Assembly: GCF_035594125.1 (NCBI RefSeq)
Contig: NC_087190.1
Location: 8,049,539-8,113,538 of the forward strand
Reading direction: 5' to 3'
Source: Scylla paramamosain
Lineage: Eukaryota; Arthropoda; Malacostraca; Decapoda; Portunidae
Length of the DNA: 64,000 nt
Positions 28,986-43,995 of the stretch are shown here, piece by piece (the stretch's first letter is position 1; each line of letters starts with the position of its first letter). The translations under genes and the position numbers were made by a program. Below the pieces are notes generated by a model. It did no database searches. It was not told the origin of the DNA and worked only from the letters and a program-made list of their open reading frames with translations.

Positions 28986-29056
28986 CGTAGGCACAAGCCC
29001 GAGGGATTGGGCCTACGGCTAAAGTGCTTACCCCGCGAGATGAATGTGAGGCGGGG
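28986..29056 (+). ncRNA. Two perfect stem-loops in the element's 5' region
   Basis: CGTAGGC (28,986-28,992) pairs exactly with GCCTACG (29,011-29,017). CCCCGC (29,031-29,036) pairs exactly with GCGGGG (29,051-29,056). Two adjacent GC-rich stems suggest a structured RNA, as in the 5' UTR of R2-type elements. No function can be assigned from sequence alone. Confidence 0.5.
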
Positions 29057-29652
29057 AGCTGGACAAATATTCCATCCTCCCTTCTCATACGTTCATAGAG
29101 TAATGGGGTTCCGCCAGGCTTCGGAGCCCAGAACAGCTTCACTAATCCGGAGTCCTTCTGCTCCTTCGAGTTCTCTATCTCGTTGGTGTGGGGGGCCGTC
29201 AGGGTGATTTGCTATGTCGGTGGTCAAACCCACTTCCCATCGGCAATAGTAGTCTTTCTGGCGTTTTCCGGGATGACGGCCCGCTGGTGGGGGGGTAGTG
29301 CTCTTCCTGCCTTCAACTGCCAGCGGGTTCATGGCTTTGATAATGGGGTACACGGGGTGGATGTGGTCCCAGTCCCCCCCGGGTCCGAGAGACGGGCATG
29401 ATGCCTCGGTGTCCGCCTCTTGGGCCCAGGGCGTCCTAGCAGAGCTCGTAGTCTGCGAACTGGTGTTTCATGCTACGGCTGGTCTAGTAAAGCAGATAAC
29501 CAACCGCCCGGCTGTGGGTGGCGTCCTCAGTCCGGAATCCTGTCGGGGGCGACTTCGGCAGGTAGGTTTCACATCGCCTGTGCCGGCTTAGCTGTCGGTA
29601 GGTGCGAGTAGTGGATTCGTCCATTACCCAGTCGTCTCCTCCAAAGGAGTTG

Positions 29653-29706
29653 TCCTGACCGCCGTCGGTAGCTTGGGTCACCAAGCGCCGGTAAACGGCG
29701 GTCGGA
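29653..29706 (+). ncRNA. Long 3'-terminal stem-loop containing 28S-like sequence
   Basis: The outer stem is TCC, bulged T, then GACCGCCGT (29,657-29,665) pairing with ACGGCGGTC (29,695-29,703) and GGA. The inner stem is CGG and GCTTGG (29,671-29,676) pairing with CCAAGC (29,681-29,686) and CCG, capped by GTCA. The 3' half of the hairpin is the 28S-like segment CCAAGCGCCGGTAAACGGCG, which differs from 28S at a base (C for G) that lets it pair with the 5' half. A structured 3' UTR that binds the RT is typical of R2; whether this one does so is inference. Confidence 0.6.
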
Positions 29707-29726
29707 CAAAGTATGACTCGATCATA

Positions 29727-31901
29727 TAAAATATACCTTTTTGGTAATGTTATTCTTTTTCTTCATATTGGTTGGTTTGCATCCGTTTTGGCGTTTTTCT
29801 ACGTAAAACACTGAAAAGAGACGTTTTCAGTAATTTTATTTTCGATTCCCATATAGATTGACTTCCATATTATTTATCGTTTTGGTGCCTAACATGTTGA
29901 AAAACACTCAAAAGACAGTTTTCTTGTCAAGTCGTTTAATTTCCTTATTTAGGTGGCTTTGCATGCACTTTAGGGTTTGATACATAACAGTCCGAAAAAA
30001 AAGCTAAAATTAACTTTTTCGATAATGTTCTTTTATCAACCTATTTTCCGAGAATTTTAACAGAACAGTTTTTGATAATGTTCTTTTTTCCACATAATTA
30101 CCCTGAATTTTGCCAGAATTTTGGCATCTCGGTACCTATGAAGATGAACAAAAAAAAAAAAGCTATTTTTTTATTTATTTTTTTTCTCTATAAAGAGTGT
30201 TATATATATGTTTTAGCTTTTTGGTACTTAAAGAACTTAAAAACACTCATAATACACGTTTCTAGTAATATCTTTTCGTTTCCCAAACATAGGGTTCTTT
30301 GCATGTATTCAAGCGTTTTTATAGGTAACATGATAAAAAAACACTCAAAATACACGTTTTTGGTAATGTTATTGTGTTTCTCCATAAAGGGTGTTTTGCA
30401 TTCGTTTTAGTGTTTGGTATGGAAGGATCTCAAAAACATTTACCGGCAAGTTCTTGGTAAAAGTTGTGGTTGTTCTTCTTTTTAGTAATTTATTGCTTAA
30501 CACGCTCAAAAACACATAAAAGACACTTCTCTGGTAATATAATTTTTTTCCCACGTATTGCTAGTTTCGCATGCAATTTCGGGTTTTGGTAACTAAGAAT
30601 GTGAAAAACACTCAAAAATACACGCATTTGGTAAGATTCTTCTGTGTCTCAATCAAGAGTGTTATTCATGAGTTTCAGCATTTTGGTATCTAAGAAACTT
30701 TTGACTTTTGGTTCTTCTGAAACTATAAAACTCTAATTATACACGTTTCTCGTAATGTCCTTTTGTTTCCCAATATAGAGTGCTTTGCATCCATTTTCGC
30801 GTTTTTTATAGGTAACAGGCTCAAAAACACTCAAAATATACCTTTTTGGTAATGTTATTCTATTTCTTGATATTGGTTTCTTTGCATCCGTTTTAGTTTT
30901 TTTTTCTATGTAAAACACTGAAAAAACAAGTTTTTAGTAATGTTGTTTTCGATTCCCATATAGAGTGACTTCCATATTATTTATTGTTTTGATGCCTAAG
31001 ATGCTGAAAAACACTCAAACGACAGGTTTCTGGTAAAGTTGTTTAATTTCCTCATATAGGTGGCTTTGCATGCAATTTAGGGTTTTTTACATAACAGTCC
31101 GAAATAAGCTAAAATAACTTTTTTGATAATGTTCTTTTTTCCACATAATTTCCCTAAATTTTGCCAGAATTTTGGCATCTCGGTACCTATGAAGAAGACT
31201 AAGAAAAAAAACGAAAATTACTTTTTTTTTTTTTGTTTCTTTATAAAGAGTGTTGTTATTTGTGGTTTTTAGCTTTTTGGTACTTAAGGAACTTAATAAC
31301 ACTCATAATACACGTTTCTCGTAATGTCCTTTCGTTTCCCAAACATAGGGTTCTTTGCATGTATTTAAGCGATTTTATAGGTAACATGATCAAAAATACT
31401 CAAAATACATGTTTTTGGTAATGTTATTCTGTTCTCCATAAAGGATGTTTTGCATGCGTTTTAGCGTTTTGGTATGTAAGGAGGTCAAAAACACTTAAAG
31501 GCAAGTTCTTGGTTAAAGATGGTTTTATTGCTATGTAATGTGATTGCCCTGCTTTTTAGTGCTTTATTGCCTAACAAAAACCCTTAAAAGACACCTTTCT
31601 GGAAATGACTTTTTTTTCACATAAAGCTAGTTTCACTTGCAATTTGGGGTTTTGGTAACTAAGAATGTGAAAAACAATCAAAATACACGCATTTGGTAAG
31701 GTTGTTCTGTTTCTCAATTAAGAGTTTTATTCATGAGTTTTATTCAGCGTTTTGGTATCTAAGAATCTGAAAAAAAACACTCATAATGCACATTTCTCGT
31801 AATATCCCTTTTTTTACTCATTTAGGGTGCTTTGCATGCATTTTGGCATTTTTTTTTGCACGTAATAGCTGAAAAACACTGAAAATACACGCTTTTGGTA
31901 A
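29727..31901 (+). repeat. Duplicated block 2, left copy, part between the insertion and the LINE
   Basis: Two 11-mer units in plus orientation. They pair with about 54,051-56,211 through shared private variants: ACAGTTTTCTTG here and ACAATTTTCTTG there (about 29,914 and 54,238), TTTTAACAGAA (about 30,056 and 54,376) and CTTAATAACACTCATAA here with a one-base variant there (about 31,293 and 55,600). No gene is seen. Confidence 0.88.
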
Positions 31902-33745
31902 TAAGAATATAAGAACATAAGAAATAAGTAAATCTGCAAGAAGGCATCAGGCCTACACATGGCAGTACTTGTATGAAATATGCCTACCTATTCCCACCTA
32001 TCACCCCCATCCATAAATGTCTAATTTTCTCTTACAGTTCCCAAATGCCTCAGCACTAACAGCTTGATTACTACGTCCGTTCCAATCATCTACTACTTTA
32101 TTTGAGAACCAATTCCTTCTTGTCTCCTTTTTGAACATCAAGTTTTTAGGCTTGAACCCATTTTTCTTGTTCTATCATGGTTACAGATTCTAAGAATTTT
32201 CCTTATGTTGCCCTTGTTATAACCCATATACCACTTAAAGACTTCTATCAGGTCCACTCTTAACCTACGTCTCTCTAAAGAATGTAAATTTAATAACAGC
32301 TTGAATCTCGCTTCGTAAGGAATACTCCTCATCCCCTGTATCCTTTTAGTCTTTCTCCTTTGTACTGATTCTAATAGACCTTTATCCTTCCTGTGATGTG
32401 GTGACCAGAATTGGACAGCGTAGTCTATATGAAGTCTGACCAGCGCCAAATGTAACTTTAATATTACTTCGGGAGTTCTCCTTTTAGCACTCATGAAAAT
32501 GAATCATAATACACTATTTGCTTTGTTTCTGGCCTCTTTGCATTGCTTTCTTAGACGGAGTTCAAGGCTAACTTTAAATCTCAAATCTTTTTCTTACCCT
32601 GAACCTACCAGAACTTGGTTGTTCATTGTGTAACTAATGTGTGGGTTTCTTCCACTTACGCTAAGTGCTTTCAGTTTGTTGATATTAAACTGCATTTGCC
32701 ATCTGTCTGTCCATTCGTTCATCCTATCCAAATCTGCCTGCAAGGCGATGGTATGCGACTCAGACCTAATTAATCTACATACTCTCGTGTCATTCGCAAA
32801 TTTACTAACAACACTACTAATTCCACTATTCAAGTCATTGACATATATAACAAACAACATCGGCCCTAAAACTAATAATTCCTTTGTCACCCCACTAATT
32901 ACTTGACCCCACTCGGATTTAGAGCCGTTTATTACAACACTCTGTCGCCTGCCGCTTAGCCATGACCTTATCCAATCTAATCACCTCATCTCTCTCGTGC
33001 GCCCTAACTTTTCTCAGTAGCCTCTGATTGGGTACCTTGTCAAATGCTTTACTAAAGTCCTGATATAGGATGCCATAACTATCACCATTATCTGCCTCCA
33101 CATTACCGATACCTCACATGACTAAAATGATTTCCTAAGGACAGAAACTAACAAATTACTTATAACCTTTTTCCATTCCTTAAATACTCTGGAATATATT
33201 TCATCTGGTCCTGGTGACTTGAACTTTTCAGCTTATCTATCTCCTGTTCCATTATCTCTTTAGTTATAGTAATATCTGTCAGCTTCTCTTTCTCTTTTAT
33301 TCTAAATATCTTCTCACTATTCGGGAAATCCTGCATGTTTTCCTGGGCAAAGACAGTTAAAAAATACTCATTCACAATTTTACTAATCTCCTCCCAACAA
33401 CTAAGCAGGTCCCATTCTGCTGTCTTTAAGGAACTTTTGTTTCTCTGTTCTTCGTCTTATACTCGTATGTCTGATAAAATCCCTTGGGGTCCATCTTCGC
33501 TTGGCTGGCTACCTTTAATGCATAACTATTTTTAGCTTTCCTTGTTAAACTCCTGACTTTTCAAATTCATTATATTATGGCCTTAAAACCACTTCCCTTG
33601 TCTTTAATCTCATATATACTTCTCTTTCGCCCTATGTAGTGTTTTATTATCAGTCATCCATTTAGGACCATTCTTCTGCGATCTTATTCTTCTGTAAGGG
33701 ATGTTCCCTAACTGTCCTGAATGTAATTTATCAACGAAATATTTA
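31902..33745 (-). pseudogene. CR1/L2-like LINE, 5'-truncated, left copy
   Basis: Read on the minus strand, this encodes broken pieces of a non-LTR reverse transcriptase. From 33,375 down there is a pre-RT/RT start (MNEYFLTVFAQENMQDF and EKLTDITITKEIMEQEIDKL). At 33,101-32,919 is the palm part YQDFSKAFDKVPNQRLLRK. At 32,890-32,594 is GPMLFVIYVNDLNSGISS, then KFANDTRVC, then WQMQFNINK. At 32,494-32,138 is the C-terminal part (LHIDYAVQFWSPHHRKD, VQRRKTKRIQGMRSIPYE, RRRLRVDLIEVFKWY). The second catalytic motif, normally FADD, reads FAND because of an AAT codon at about 32,792-32,794. Frames are interrupted by stops and shifts, and the endonuclease domain is missing. The 3' end is a short AACATAAG-like tandem at about 31,902-31,930. 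It is dead, and shared by duplication with the copy at 56,212. Confidence 0.88.
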
Positions 33746-33845
33746 TTTCACTTCTCCATAAAGGGCGTTTTGCTTGGGTTTTAGCGTTTCTGTACATAAG
33801 AACCTATAAAACACGTTTTTAGTAATGTTGTTTTGTATTCCTTTT
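33746..33845 (+). repeat. End of duplicated block 2, left copy
   Basis: CTTCTCCATAAAGGGCG and TTTTGCTTGGGTTTTAG match 57,839 onward. Similarity stops in GTATTCCTTT at about 33,845 (about 57,933 in the other copy). Confidence 0.8.
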
Positions 33846-35751
33846 TTTGTTTTTTTGGTAAATAAAAAGCTCAAAAATACTTATGATACACTTTTCTCGT
33901 AATGTCTTTTTGTTTTCATATAGGGTAATTTCATGATCTTGGCATTTTTCTACGTATGAAACTCAAAAACACTCAATATAAACGATTTTTTAAGGGGGTA
34001 AATTTATATATATATTTTTTATTACATACGTTTTAGCGTTTTAGTACGTAACTTTATAAACATTGAAAAGTCACGTTTTTGGTAATGTTGTTTTGTTTCC
34101 ATAAACACCAAAAAGACGTTTCTTAAGATATCGTTACCTTTGCCAAATATAGTGTGCTTTAAATGCATTTTGGCGTTTTGTCACTTCAAAATATGAAATG
34201 CACTTAAAATACACGTTTTTGATAATGTTGTTCTGTTTCTCTCTATATAAAGACCAACTCATGCAAATCTGAATAAAAAAAAAACACTCAATACATGTTT
34301 CCCGTTATGCCTTTTCCATTCTCTGTTGCATTGTACATTGCCTGCATATTGACCTAATATGCTGAAAAGAAACTAGAATTTTTATTTTTTCGTAATGGTT
34401 ATCTGTTTCTACATTTTTTTTTCATGCATTTTATCGTTTTGTTACCTAAAAAGCTGAAAACAGACTCAAAATGTACAATATAAGTAATGTTGTTTCGTTT
34501 TCCCATATAAGGTGTATTCCATTATTTTTAGCATTTTCGTGCCTAACATGCACAAAAACACAAAAAAATACATTTCTTGTAATGTTGCTTCGTTCCTGAA
34601 TATAGAGTTTTGCATCCATTTTGTCGTTTTGATATCTTACAGTACGAAAAACACTTAAAATACACGTTTTTAGTAATGTGTTTCTGAATAGGAAGTGTTA
34701 TTCCTGCTTTTCCTCATTTTTGGTAACTAAAAAGCCGAAAACATCCATTATACATGTTTTTCGTCATGCATTTTTCTTTCCCCATATAGAATACTTTGTA
34801 TGCGTTTCTTAGTTTTCCAAGTAACAAACCGAAAACACTCAGAACACTTTTTTTTTAATGTTATTCTGTTTCTCCATAAAGGTGTTTTGCATGAGTTTTA
34901 GCGTAAAAAGTAAAAACAAAACTCTCAAAAGACTCGTTTTTCGTAACGTTTTGTATTCCGCTATAAGGTCATTTTCCATGCTTTTTAGCGTTTTGTTGCC
35001 TAACGTGCTGAAAGACACATAAATACACGTTTCTCGTTTCTTGTAATTACGTTTCATTTTCGTATATAAAGGCTTTTCAGGTATTTTAGTAATGTAAAAA
35101 GCACTCAAAATGTGTGTTTTAAGTAATGTCGTTCTGTTTTTCCATATATAATTGTATTATCGCCTTTTTCGTTTCGGTACCTAAGAAGCTTAAAAACACT
35201 TTCTCGTAATGTCTTTTCGTTTCATCATAGAGAGTACTTTGCACGGTTTTTTTCTTTTTTGTACGTAACAAACTCAGAAAACAATTGAAATACAAGTTTA
35301 AATAAAGTTATTGTGTTACTGAATAAAACATATTTATATGCGTTTTAGCTTTTGGAAACGTAAGTAGCTCACAAACACTGAAAAGAGACATTTTTTTTGT
35401 AATGTTGTTTTGTTTTCCCAGATATAGTGGACACACAAAGCGTTTTCGCTTTTATCGTTTTGGTGCCTAGCACGCTCATCAACATCTGGAAAGACATTTC
35501 TGGAAAACTCGTTTCGCCATTTAGGGTGCATTACATAGACAATGGCGTTTTGGTACCTAACAATGTGAAATATACTTAAAATACACGTTTTTGGTAATGT
35601 TTTGTTTCTCCAAAGAGATCGCTAATCATGCAATTCCTCGTTTTTGTACCTAAGAAGCACCCCCCAAAAAAACACTAAGAAATGGTTCTCGCAATCCCCT
35701 TTCGTCTAAACATATAGGGAACTTTGGATGCATTTTGACAGTTTTGTACGT
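33846..35751 (+). repeat. Satellite array between the two duplicated halves
   Basis: About 19 degenerate plus-oriented monomers without a clear duplicate elsewhere in the window. It passes smoothly into the block 1 right copy at 35,752 (GTTTTGTACGTAAAAAACC). No gene is seen. Confidence 0.8.
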
Positions 35752-38700
35752 AAAAAACCTGAAAACAGTCAAAATACTTGTTTTTGGTAAAATTATTCTG
35801 TTTCACCATGAACTGTGTTTTATATGGGTTTTATCGTTTCAGTACGTAAGAAGATTAAAAACACTCAAAAGACATGTACGTAACGTTGTTTTGTATTCTT
35901 ATATAAGGTGATTTCCATGCGTTTAAGCGTGTTGGTAACTAACACGCTCAAAAACACTGAAGAGACACATTTCTGGTAATGCTGTTTTGTTTCCCCATAT
36001 ATGAACCTTTATTGCCTCGTGCTGTTTTCCTACCTAATAATGTGAGAAAACACTGAAAATACACGTTTTTGGAAATATTGTTAGTTTTTCGATAGAGAGT
36101 ACTATTCATTCGTTTTAGGATTTTGGTACCTAAGAAGATAAAAAAAAAACTCATAATACACGCTTCTCGTAATTTCTCGTTTCCCCGTATAGAGTAAATT
36201 GCATTCATTTTTACTTTTGAACGTAACAAGCTCAAAACATTTAAAACACATATCTTTTTTATAAAGTTATTTTGTTTATGAAGGGTGTTTTTGCATGTAA
36301 TTTAGAGTTTTGGTACGTAAGAAGCTGAAAAACACTCATAAGATACGTTTTTTTTCGTAATGTTTTGAATTTTCATACATGCTTACATGCTCAGAAACCC
36401 TCAAAGCACTATTTTTTTTCTGAAAAATGTCATTTCCTTTCCTATTATAAGGGGCTTTGCATGCATTTTGGCGTTTTGGCGGGTAACAATGTGAAACACA
36501 CTCAAAATACATGATTTCTCTATTTCGAAAAACAAAACAACATTACATTAATCGTGCCTTTTGAGTCTTTTCATTTATTTACGTACCAAAACACTAAAAC
36601 GCATGCAAAAAAACTTTAATGTAGAAACAGAGTAATATTATCAAAATCATACTTTTTTTATTTATTTTTTTTTTATAGCTTGTTACGTAGAAAAAGCGAA
36701 AATGCATGCAAAGTACCCTATATAGGGATACAAAAAGACTTCATGAGAAACTTGTATTATGAGTATTTTGAGGTTCTTAGGTACCAAAATGTTAAAGTGC
36801 ATGAATAACACTCTATATGGAGAAACAGAAAAGCATTATCGAAAACATGTATCTCGACTGTATTTCATATTGTTAGGCAACAAATCACCAAAAGCATGCA
36901 AAGCGATATTTCCAGAAACGTGTCTTTTTGAGTGTTTATGAGCGTGCTAAGCAGCAAAACCCAAAATGTATGGAAACCATCCTGTATGAGTAAACAAAAT
37001 AATATAACTACATACATCTCTTTTCAGTGTTTTTTTAGGTATGTACCAAAACGCCAAAATGCATGCAAAAAAAAAAAAAAAAGTATGGAGGAATAGTAAA
37101 AAATTACAAAAGAAACGTGTTTTTAGTGCTTTCCAACTCAATACGTAGAAAACGCCAAAATGTATGTAAATTACCCTATATCTCGTAACGAAAACATATT
37201 ACAAGAAACGTGTATTTTTTTTTGTGTTTTTGAGCTTCTTTGGTACCAAAACGAGAAAAAGTATGCATAGCACCCTATATATAGAAACATAATAAGATAA
37301 CCAAAAATTGGTATTTTGAGTGATTTTTCACATTTTTAGATAGCAAAACGCAAAAATGTATGGAAAGTACCTTATATCGGGATAGGAAACGAGATTTCAA
37401 GAAACGGGTCTTTTGTGTGTTTGTGAGCGTGCTAGGCACAAAAATGCTAAAAAAAAAAAAAAAAAAAACGTAAAACAAACATTAATAAAACATCTTCTGA
37501 GAGTTTTTGAGCTACTTACGTCGTAAAATGATAAAATGCATGCAAATGCTTTATGGAAAAACAAAATAACTTTAGGAAAAACGTGTATTTTTTTATAGCT
37601 TTTTACGTACAAAAACGCTGAATTGCATGGAAAATAGTTTATAAGGGGAAACGAAAGAACTTTACGAGAAACGTGTATTATGATTGTTTTTGAACTTTTT
37701 AGGTACCAAACCAGAAAACAATATGTATGAATATCACACCATATAAAAGAAACATAAATTATTATAAAAAAAACTTGTATTTTGAATGTTTTTAACATTG
37801 TTAGGTATCAAAACGGCGAAGTGCATGGAAATATCCCTATAAGGGGAAACAGAACTACATTTCCAGAATCATATATTTTCAGTGTTTTTAACGTATTAGC
37901 AAGGAAAACGGTTAAAAAAAAAAACGAATTATATCCTTACGGAAAATAAATAACGAGTGTTTTTTAGTTTTTTTTTACGTCGAAAACACCAAAATGCATA
38001 CAAACTATCCTATATGGGGAACCGAAACGACATTACAAAAAACGTTTATTATCATTATTTTTTTTTTTAGCTTCTTAGGTAACAAAACGTTAAAACACAT
38101 GAATAGCGCTTTATTTGGAGAAAAGGAAGATTAATACCAAAAACGTGTATTGTATTTCACATTATTAGGAGATATAACAGCGAAATGCATGCAAAGCACT
38201 CGATATTGAGAAACGAAAAGTCTTTACGAGAAATCTGTTTTTTGAGCTTCTTAAGTACCAAAACTCTAAAACGCATGAATAGCACTCTATATGAAAAAAA
38301 AAAAAAAAAAACAACAATAGTACCAAAAAACGTGTCTTTTGAGTGTTTTTTTTTCAATATCTTACGTACCAAAAACGCAAAAAAATGCATGCAAAACACA
38401 ATTTATGGAGAAAAAGAATAATATTACCAAAAACAAGTTTTTTGAGTGTTTTGTGAGCTTAGGTGGAAAAACGCCAAAATACATCCTTCTTAGGTACGAA
38501 AATTTTATATGGAGAAATGAAAAGGCATTACAAGAAACGTGTGTTATGAATGTTTTTGAGCTTCTTAGGTACCAAAACGCAATAAACCATGAATAACATT
38601 CTATATGAAGATACAAAACATTAAAAAATATGTGTGTTTTGAGTGTTTTTTTTCACATTCATAGATACCAAAACACCAAAATGCATCCAACGATCCCTAT

Positions 38701-41700
38701 ATAGGGAAAAGAAATTAAATTTCTAGTAACGTGTCTTTTATGAGTTTATTAGAATGTTAAGTACCAAAACGAAAAAAAAAAAAAAATAAAAAAAAAAAAA
38801 ACACCTTATATGGATAACAAAACGTCACCGAAACCGTCTCTTTTCTGTGTTTTTTCAGATAATTACGTATCATAATGGTAAAACGCATGCAAAAAAAAAA
38901 AAAAACATTTATGGCGAGACATTATATATTTGCGAAAAAAAAAATGTTTTTGAGTTTGTTACAAAAACGACAAAATGCACACAAAGTACACTATGGGAAA
39001 CGAAAGGGCATTACCTGAAACGTGTATTATTAGTGCTTTTGAGCTCCTTAGGTACCAAAATGTTCAAAGGCATTAATAGCACTCTCTATAGAAAAAAATA
39101 AAATAAAACATTACCAAAAACTTGTGTTTTATGTGTATTACACATTATTAGGTGCCAAAAAGCCAAAAAACAGGAAAAATAGGCTATAATTGGGAAAGAA
39201 AATCATATATCGTGAAACGTGTCTGTTGAGTGTTTATGATCGTGTTAGGCACCAAAATGTTTTTGAGCTACTTACGTACCAAAACGCTAAAACGCACGTG
39301 AAACATGATTCATGGAGAAACAATAAAATTACGAAAAAGAAGTATGTTAAGGGTTTTCAGTTTGTTATCTACGAAAACGCCAAAATGTATGCAAAATACC
39401 TAATATTAGGAAACGAAGAGAAATTACAAGAAAAGTGTATTATCAGTGTTTTTAAGTTTTTGGTACCAAACGTTAAAAGGCATAAATAGTATTACTCTAT
39501 ATGGAAAAATAAATAAATAAATAAAAGAAAATTACCAAAAAACGTGATTTTTGAGTTTTTTTTTTTTCACATTGTAAGATAGCAAAAACGCCAAAATGCA
39601 TGCAAAGTGCCCTCTCTAGGGAAATTAAACGACATTTCCAGAAACATGTATTTTTTTTCTTTTTTTAGTGTTTATGAGCGTGTTAGGCACAAAAACGCTA
39701 AAAGGCTTGGAAAAGTTCCTCTATGGGGAAAGCAAAACAACTTTTCTAAAAACGTGTGTTTGGTGTATTTTTGAGCTATTTATGTACAAAAACCATAAAA
39801 CGAATGGAAAACACCCTTTTAAATAGAAAGAGAATAACCTTAACAAAAATAAGTTTTTAAATGCTTTTGAGTTTGTTACGTACAAAATCGCCAAAATGCA
39901 TGCAAAGAATGAGGAAATGAAAAGACATTGCGAGAAACGTGTGTTTTGAGTGTTTTTGAGTTTCCTGTCTACGAAAACACGAAAACCCTGTAATAAAACT
40001 CTAAATGGAGAAACAGAACAACATCAAAAGAAAAAACAAACGTGTTTTGTGTATTCTTTTAAACTGTTAAGTAATTAAATGCATAAATACATGTAAGGTA
40101 CCCTATATTAGGAAAAAAAAAAAGACATTTCCAGGAACATGTTTTTTGAGTGATTATGATCTTGTTAGGCACCAAAATGCAAAAAAATGTATGCAAACAC
40201 TCTTCATGCAGAAAACATGATAATATTATTGAAACCAAGTATTTCGAGAGTTTTTGAGCTTATTACGTAGAAAAATGCCAAAATGCTTGATCTGAGGAAA
40301 CAAAAACACATTACGAGAAACTTGTGTTATGAGTGTTTTTTTCAGTTTCTTAGGTACTAAAACGCTAAAACGCCTAAATATATGGAGAAAATTAACATTA
40401 TAAAAAACTTGCATTTTAAGTGTATTTCACATGGTTAGGTACCAAAACGCCAAAATGTACACAAAGCACACTTTATAGGAAAAGGAAACGATATTTCCAT
40501 AAATATGTTTTTTGAGTGTTTATGAGCGTGTTAGGCACCAAAACGGTTAAAAAAGCATGAAAAAATATGAAAAATATGGAAAAAATATGGAAAAAAAGAA
40601 ACATCATTACCAAAAACGTTTCTCTTTGGTCTTTTTGAACGACTTACGAAAACGCTAAGAAGCATGCAAAACATCTTTTATGGAGAAACAGTATATGTAA
40701 TAAAATTGTGTGTTTTGAGTGCTTTTTCAGCTTGTTTCGTAGAAAAATGCCAAAATTCATGCAAAAACGAAAAGACATCACGAAAACGCTAAAACGAGTG
40801 TAAATAATCTTCATATAGGAACACAACATTCACAAAAGCGAGTATTTTCATTGCTTTTCACATGGTTAAGTAACAAAAAAGCCTAACAATTTGAAATAGA
40901 CTCAAAATATATGTTATTAATAATGTTATGTGTCTTCATATAAAGTGCTATTCATGCGTTTTAGCGTTTTTGTACCTAAGAACTAAAAACATTCATAATA
41001 AACGTTTCTCGTAAAGTCTTTTTGTTTCGAAAGATGCTTTCTTGTAACAATTTCATTTCCCGATATCAAGGGCTTTCCATGCATTTTGGCGTTTCGGTAC
41101 CTAATAATGTGAAATATGCTCAAAACACACGTTTTTGTTAATGTAGCTCTGTTTCTTAATAGAGTGCTGTTTATATGTTTAGCGTTTTAATACCTAAAAT
41201 GTAAAAAAAAAAAATAATTATAATACATGTTTTTCGTAATGTCATTTCGTCTACCTATTAAGAGTATTTTGCATCCATTTTAATGTTTTTGTATGCAAGA
41301 AACTGAAAAAACTCTCAAAATACTTGTTTTTGGTAATGATATTTTTCTACATAAAAGGTGTTTTGCATGCTTTTTTAGGGTTTCGGTACGTAAGAGGCTG
41401 AAAAACACTCAAAAGACACGTTTTTTGGTAAAGTTGTTTTCTATTCCCATTTATGGTGTTTATTATTGCATTTTAGCGTTTTGGTGACAAACATACAAAG
41501 AAACACACATTTTATCGTTTCCAAATATATTGGTACTTATCAATGTGGAAAAAAAAAAACACAAATTACGCGGTTTTTTGGTAATGTTGTTCAGTTTCGT
41601 CGTATAAGGTGGTATTAATGCATTTTCGCATTTCGGTACCTGGGAAGCTCAAAAACACTTATAATACACTTTTTTTCTAATGTCTTTTTTGTTTCCCCAC

Positions 41701-41823
41701 ATAGTAAACTTTTCATATATTTTGGTGTTATTCTATGTAACAAGCTCAAAAACACTCAAAATACTTGTTTTTGGTAATGTTATTTTGTTTCTGCATAAAG
41801 GGTGTTTTGCATGCATTTTACCT
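35752..41823 (+). repeat. Duplicated satellite block 1, right copy
   Basis: Counterpart of 15,692-21,592 in the same orientation, with the same internal polarity pattern: plus to about 36,525, minus to about 40,885, plus to the end. Monomer phase is continuous at both edges, so this is the better candidate for the original arrangement. It keeps about 230 bp of minus satellite at about 40,640-40,880 that the left copy has lost. No gene is seen. Confidence 0.88.

Positions 41824-43995
<2,172 letters not shown>

Larger units (their letters stand above)
28858..29726 (+). mobile_element. GC-rich R2-like / 28S-leader non-autonomous retroelement
   Basis: An island of about 869 bp, far richer in G and C than anything else here, interrupts a satellite unit. 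Its first bases are GGCGGGAGTAACTATGACTC, which from established knowledge is 28S rRNA immediately upstream of the R2 retrotransposon target. A non-rRNA sequence follows directly. Near its 3' end (29,680-29,719) a second 28S-like stretch appears: CCAAGCGCCGGTAAACGG, then a diverged part, then TATGACTC. The body has several perfect stems but no recognisable RT, endonuclease or zinc-finger coding; short frames inside it show no family resemblance. The insertion replaces about 10 bp of the satellite unit compared with the empty site at 54,031-54,060. No obvious target-site duplication is visible, and the exact right edge is uncertain by several bases. Alternatives are an R2 internally deleted element (SIDE), a 28S-headed SINE, or an rDNA-derived chimera. 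Confidence 0.72.

Noticed and set aside
29007..29684. Short frames inside the GC-rich island as proteins (for example plus 29,298-29,591)
   Set aside because: No RT, endonuclease or zinc-finger motifs. Frames of this size are expected by chance in GC-rich DNA, so the island is treated as non-coding.
28858..29726. GC-rich island as an rRNA gene fragment or a bacterial/viral insertion
   Set aside because: Only the two ends resemble 28S. The body does not, and intact 28S would continue TCTTAAGGTAGCC after the leader. No viral or bacterial coding pattern is recognisable.
31902..33745. A functional reverse transcriptase gene, or domesticated copies
   Set aside because: Both copies have several frame breaks, a lost or altered catalytic motif and no endonuclease, so no intact product is possible.
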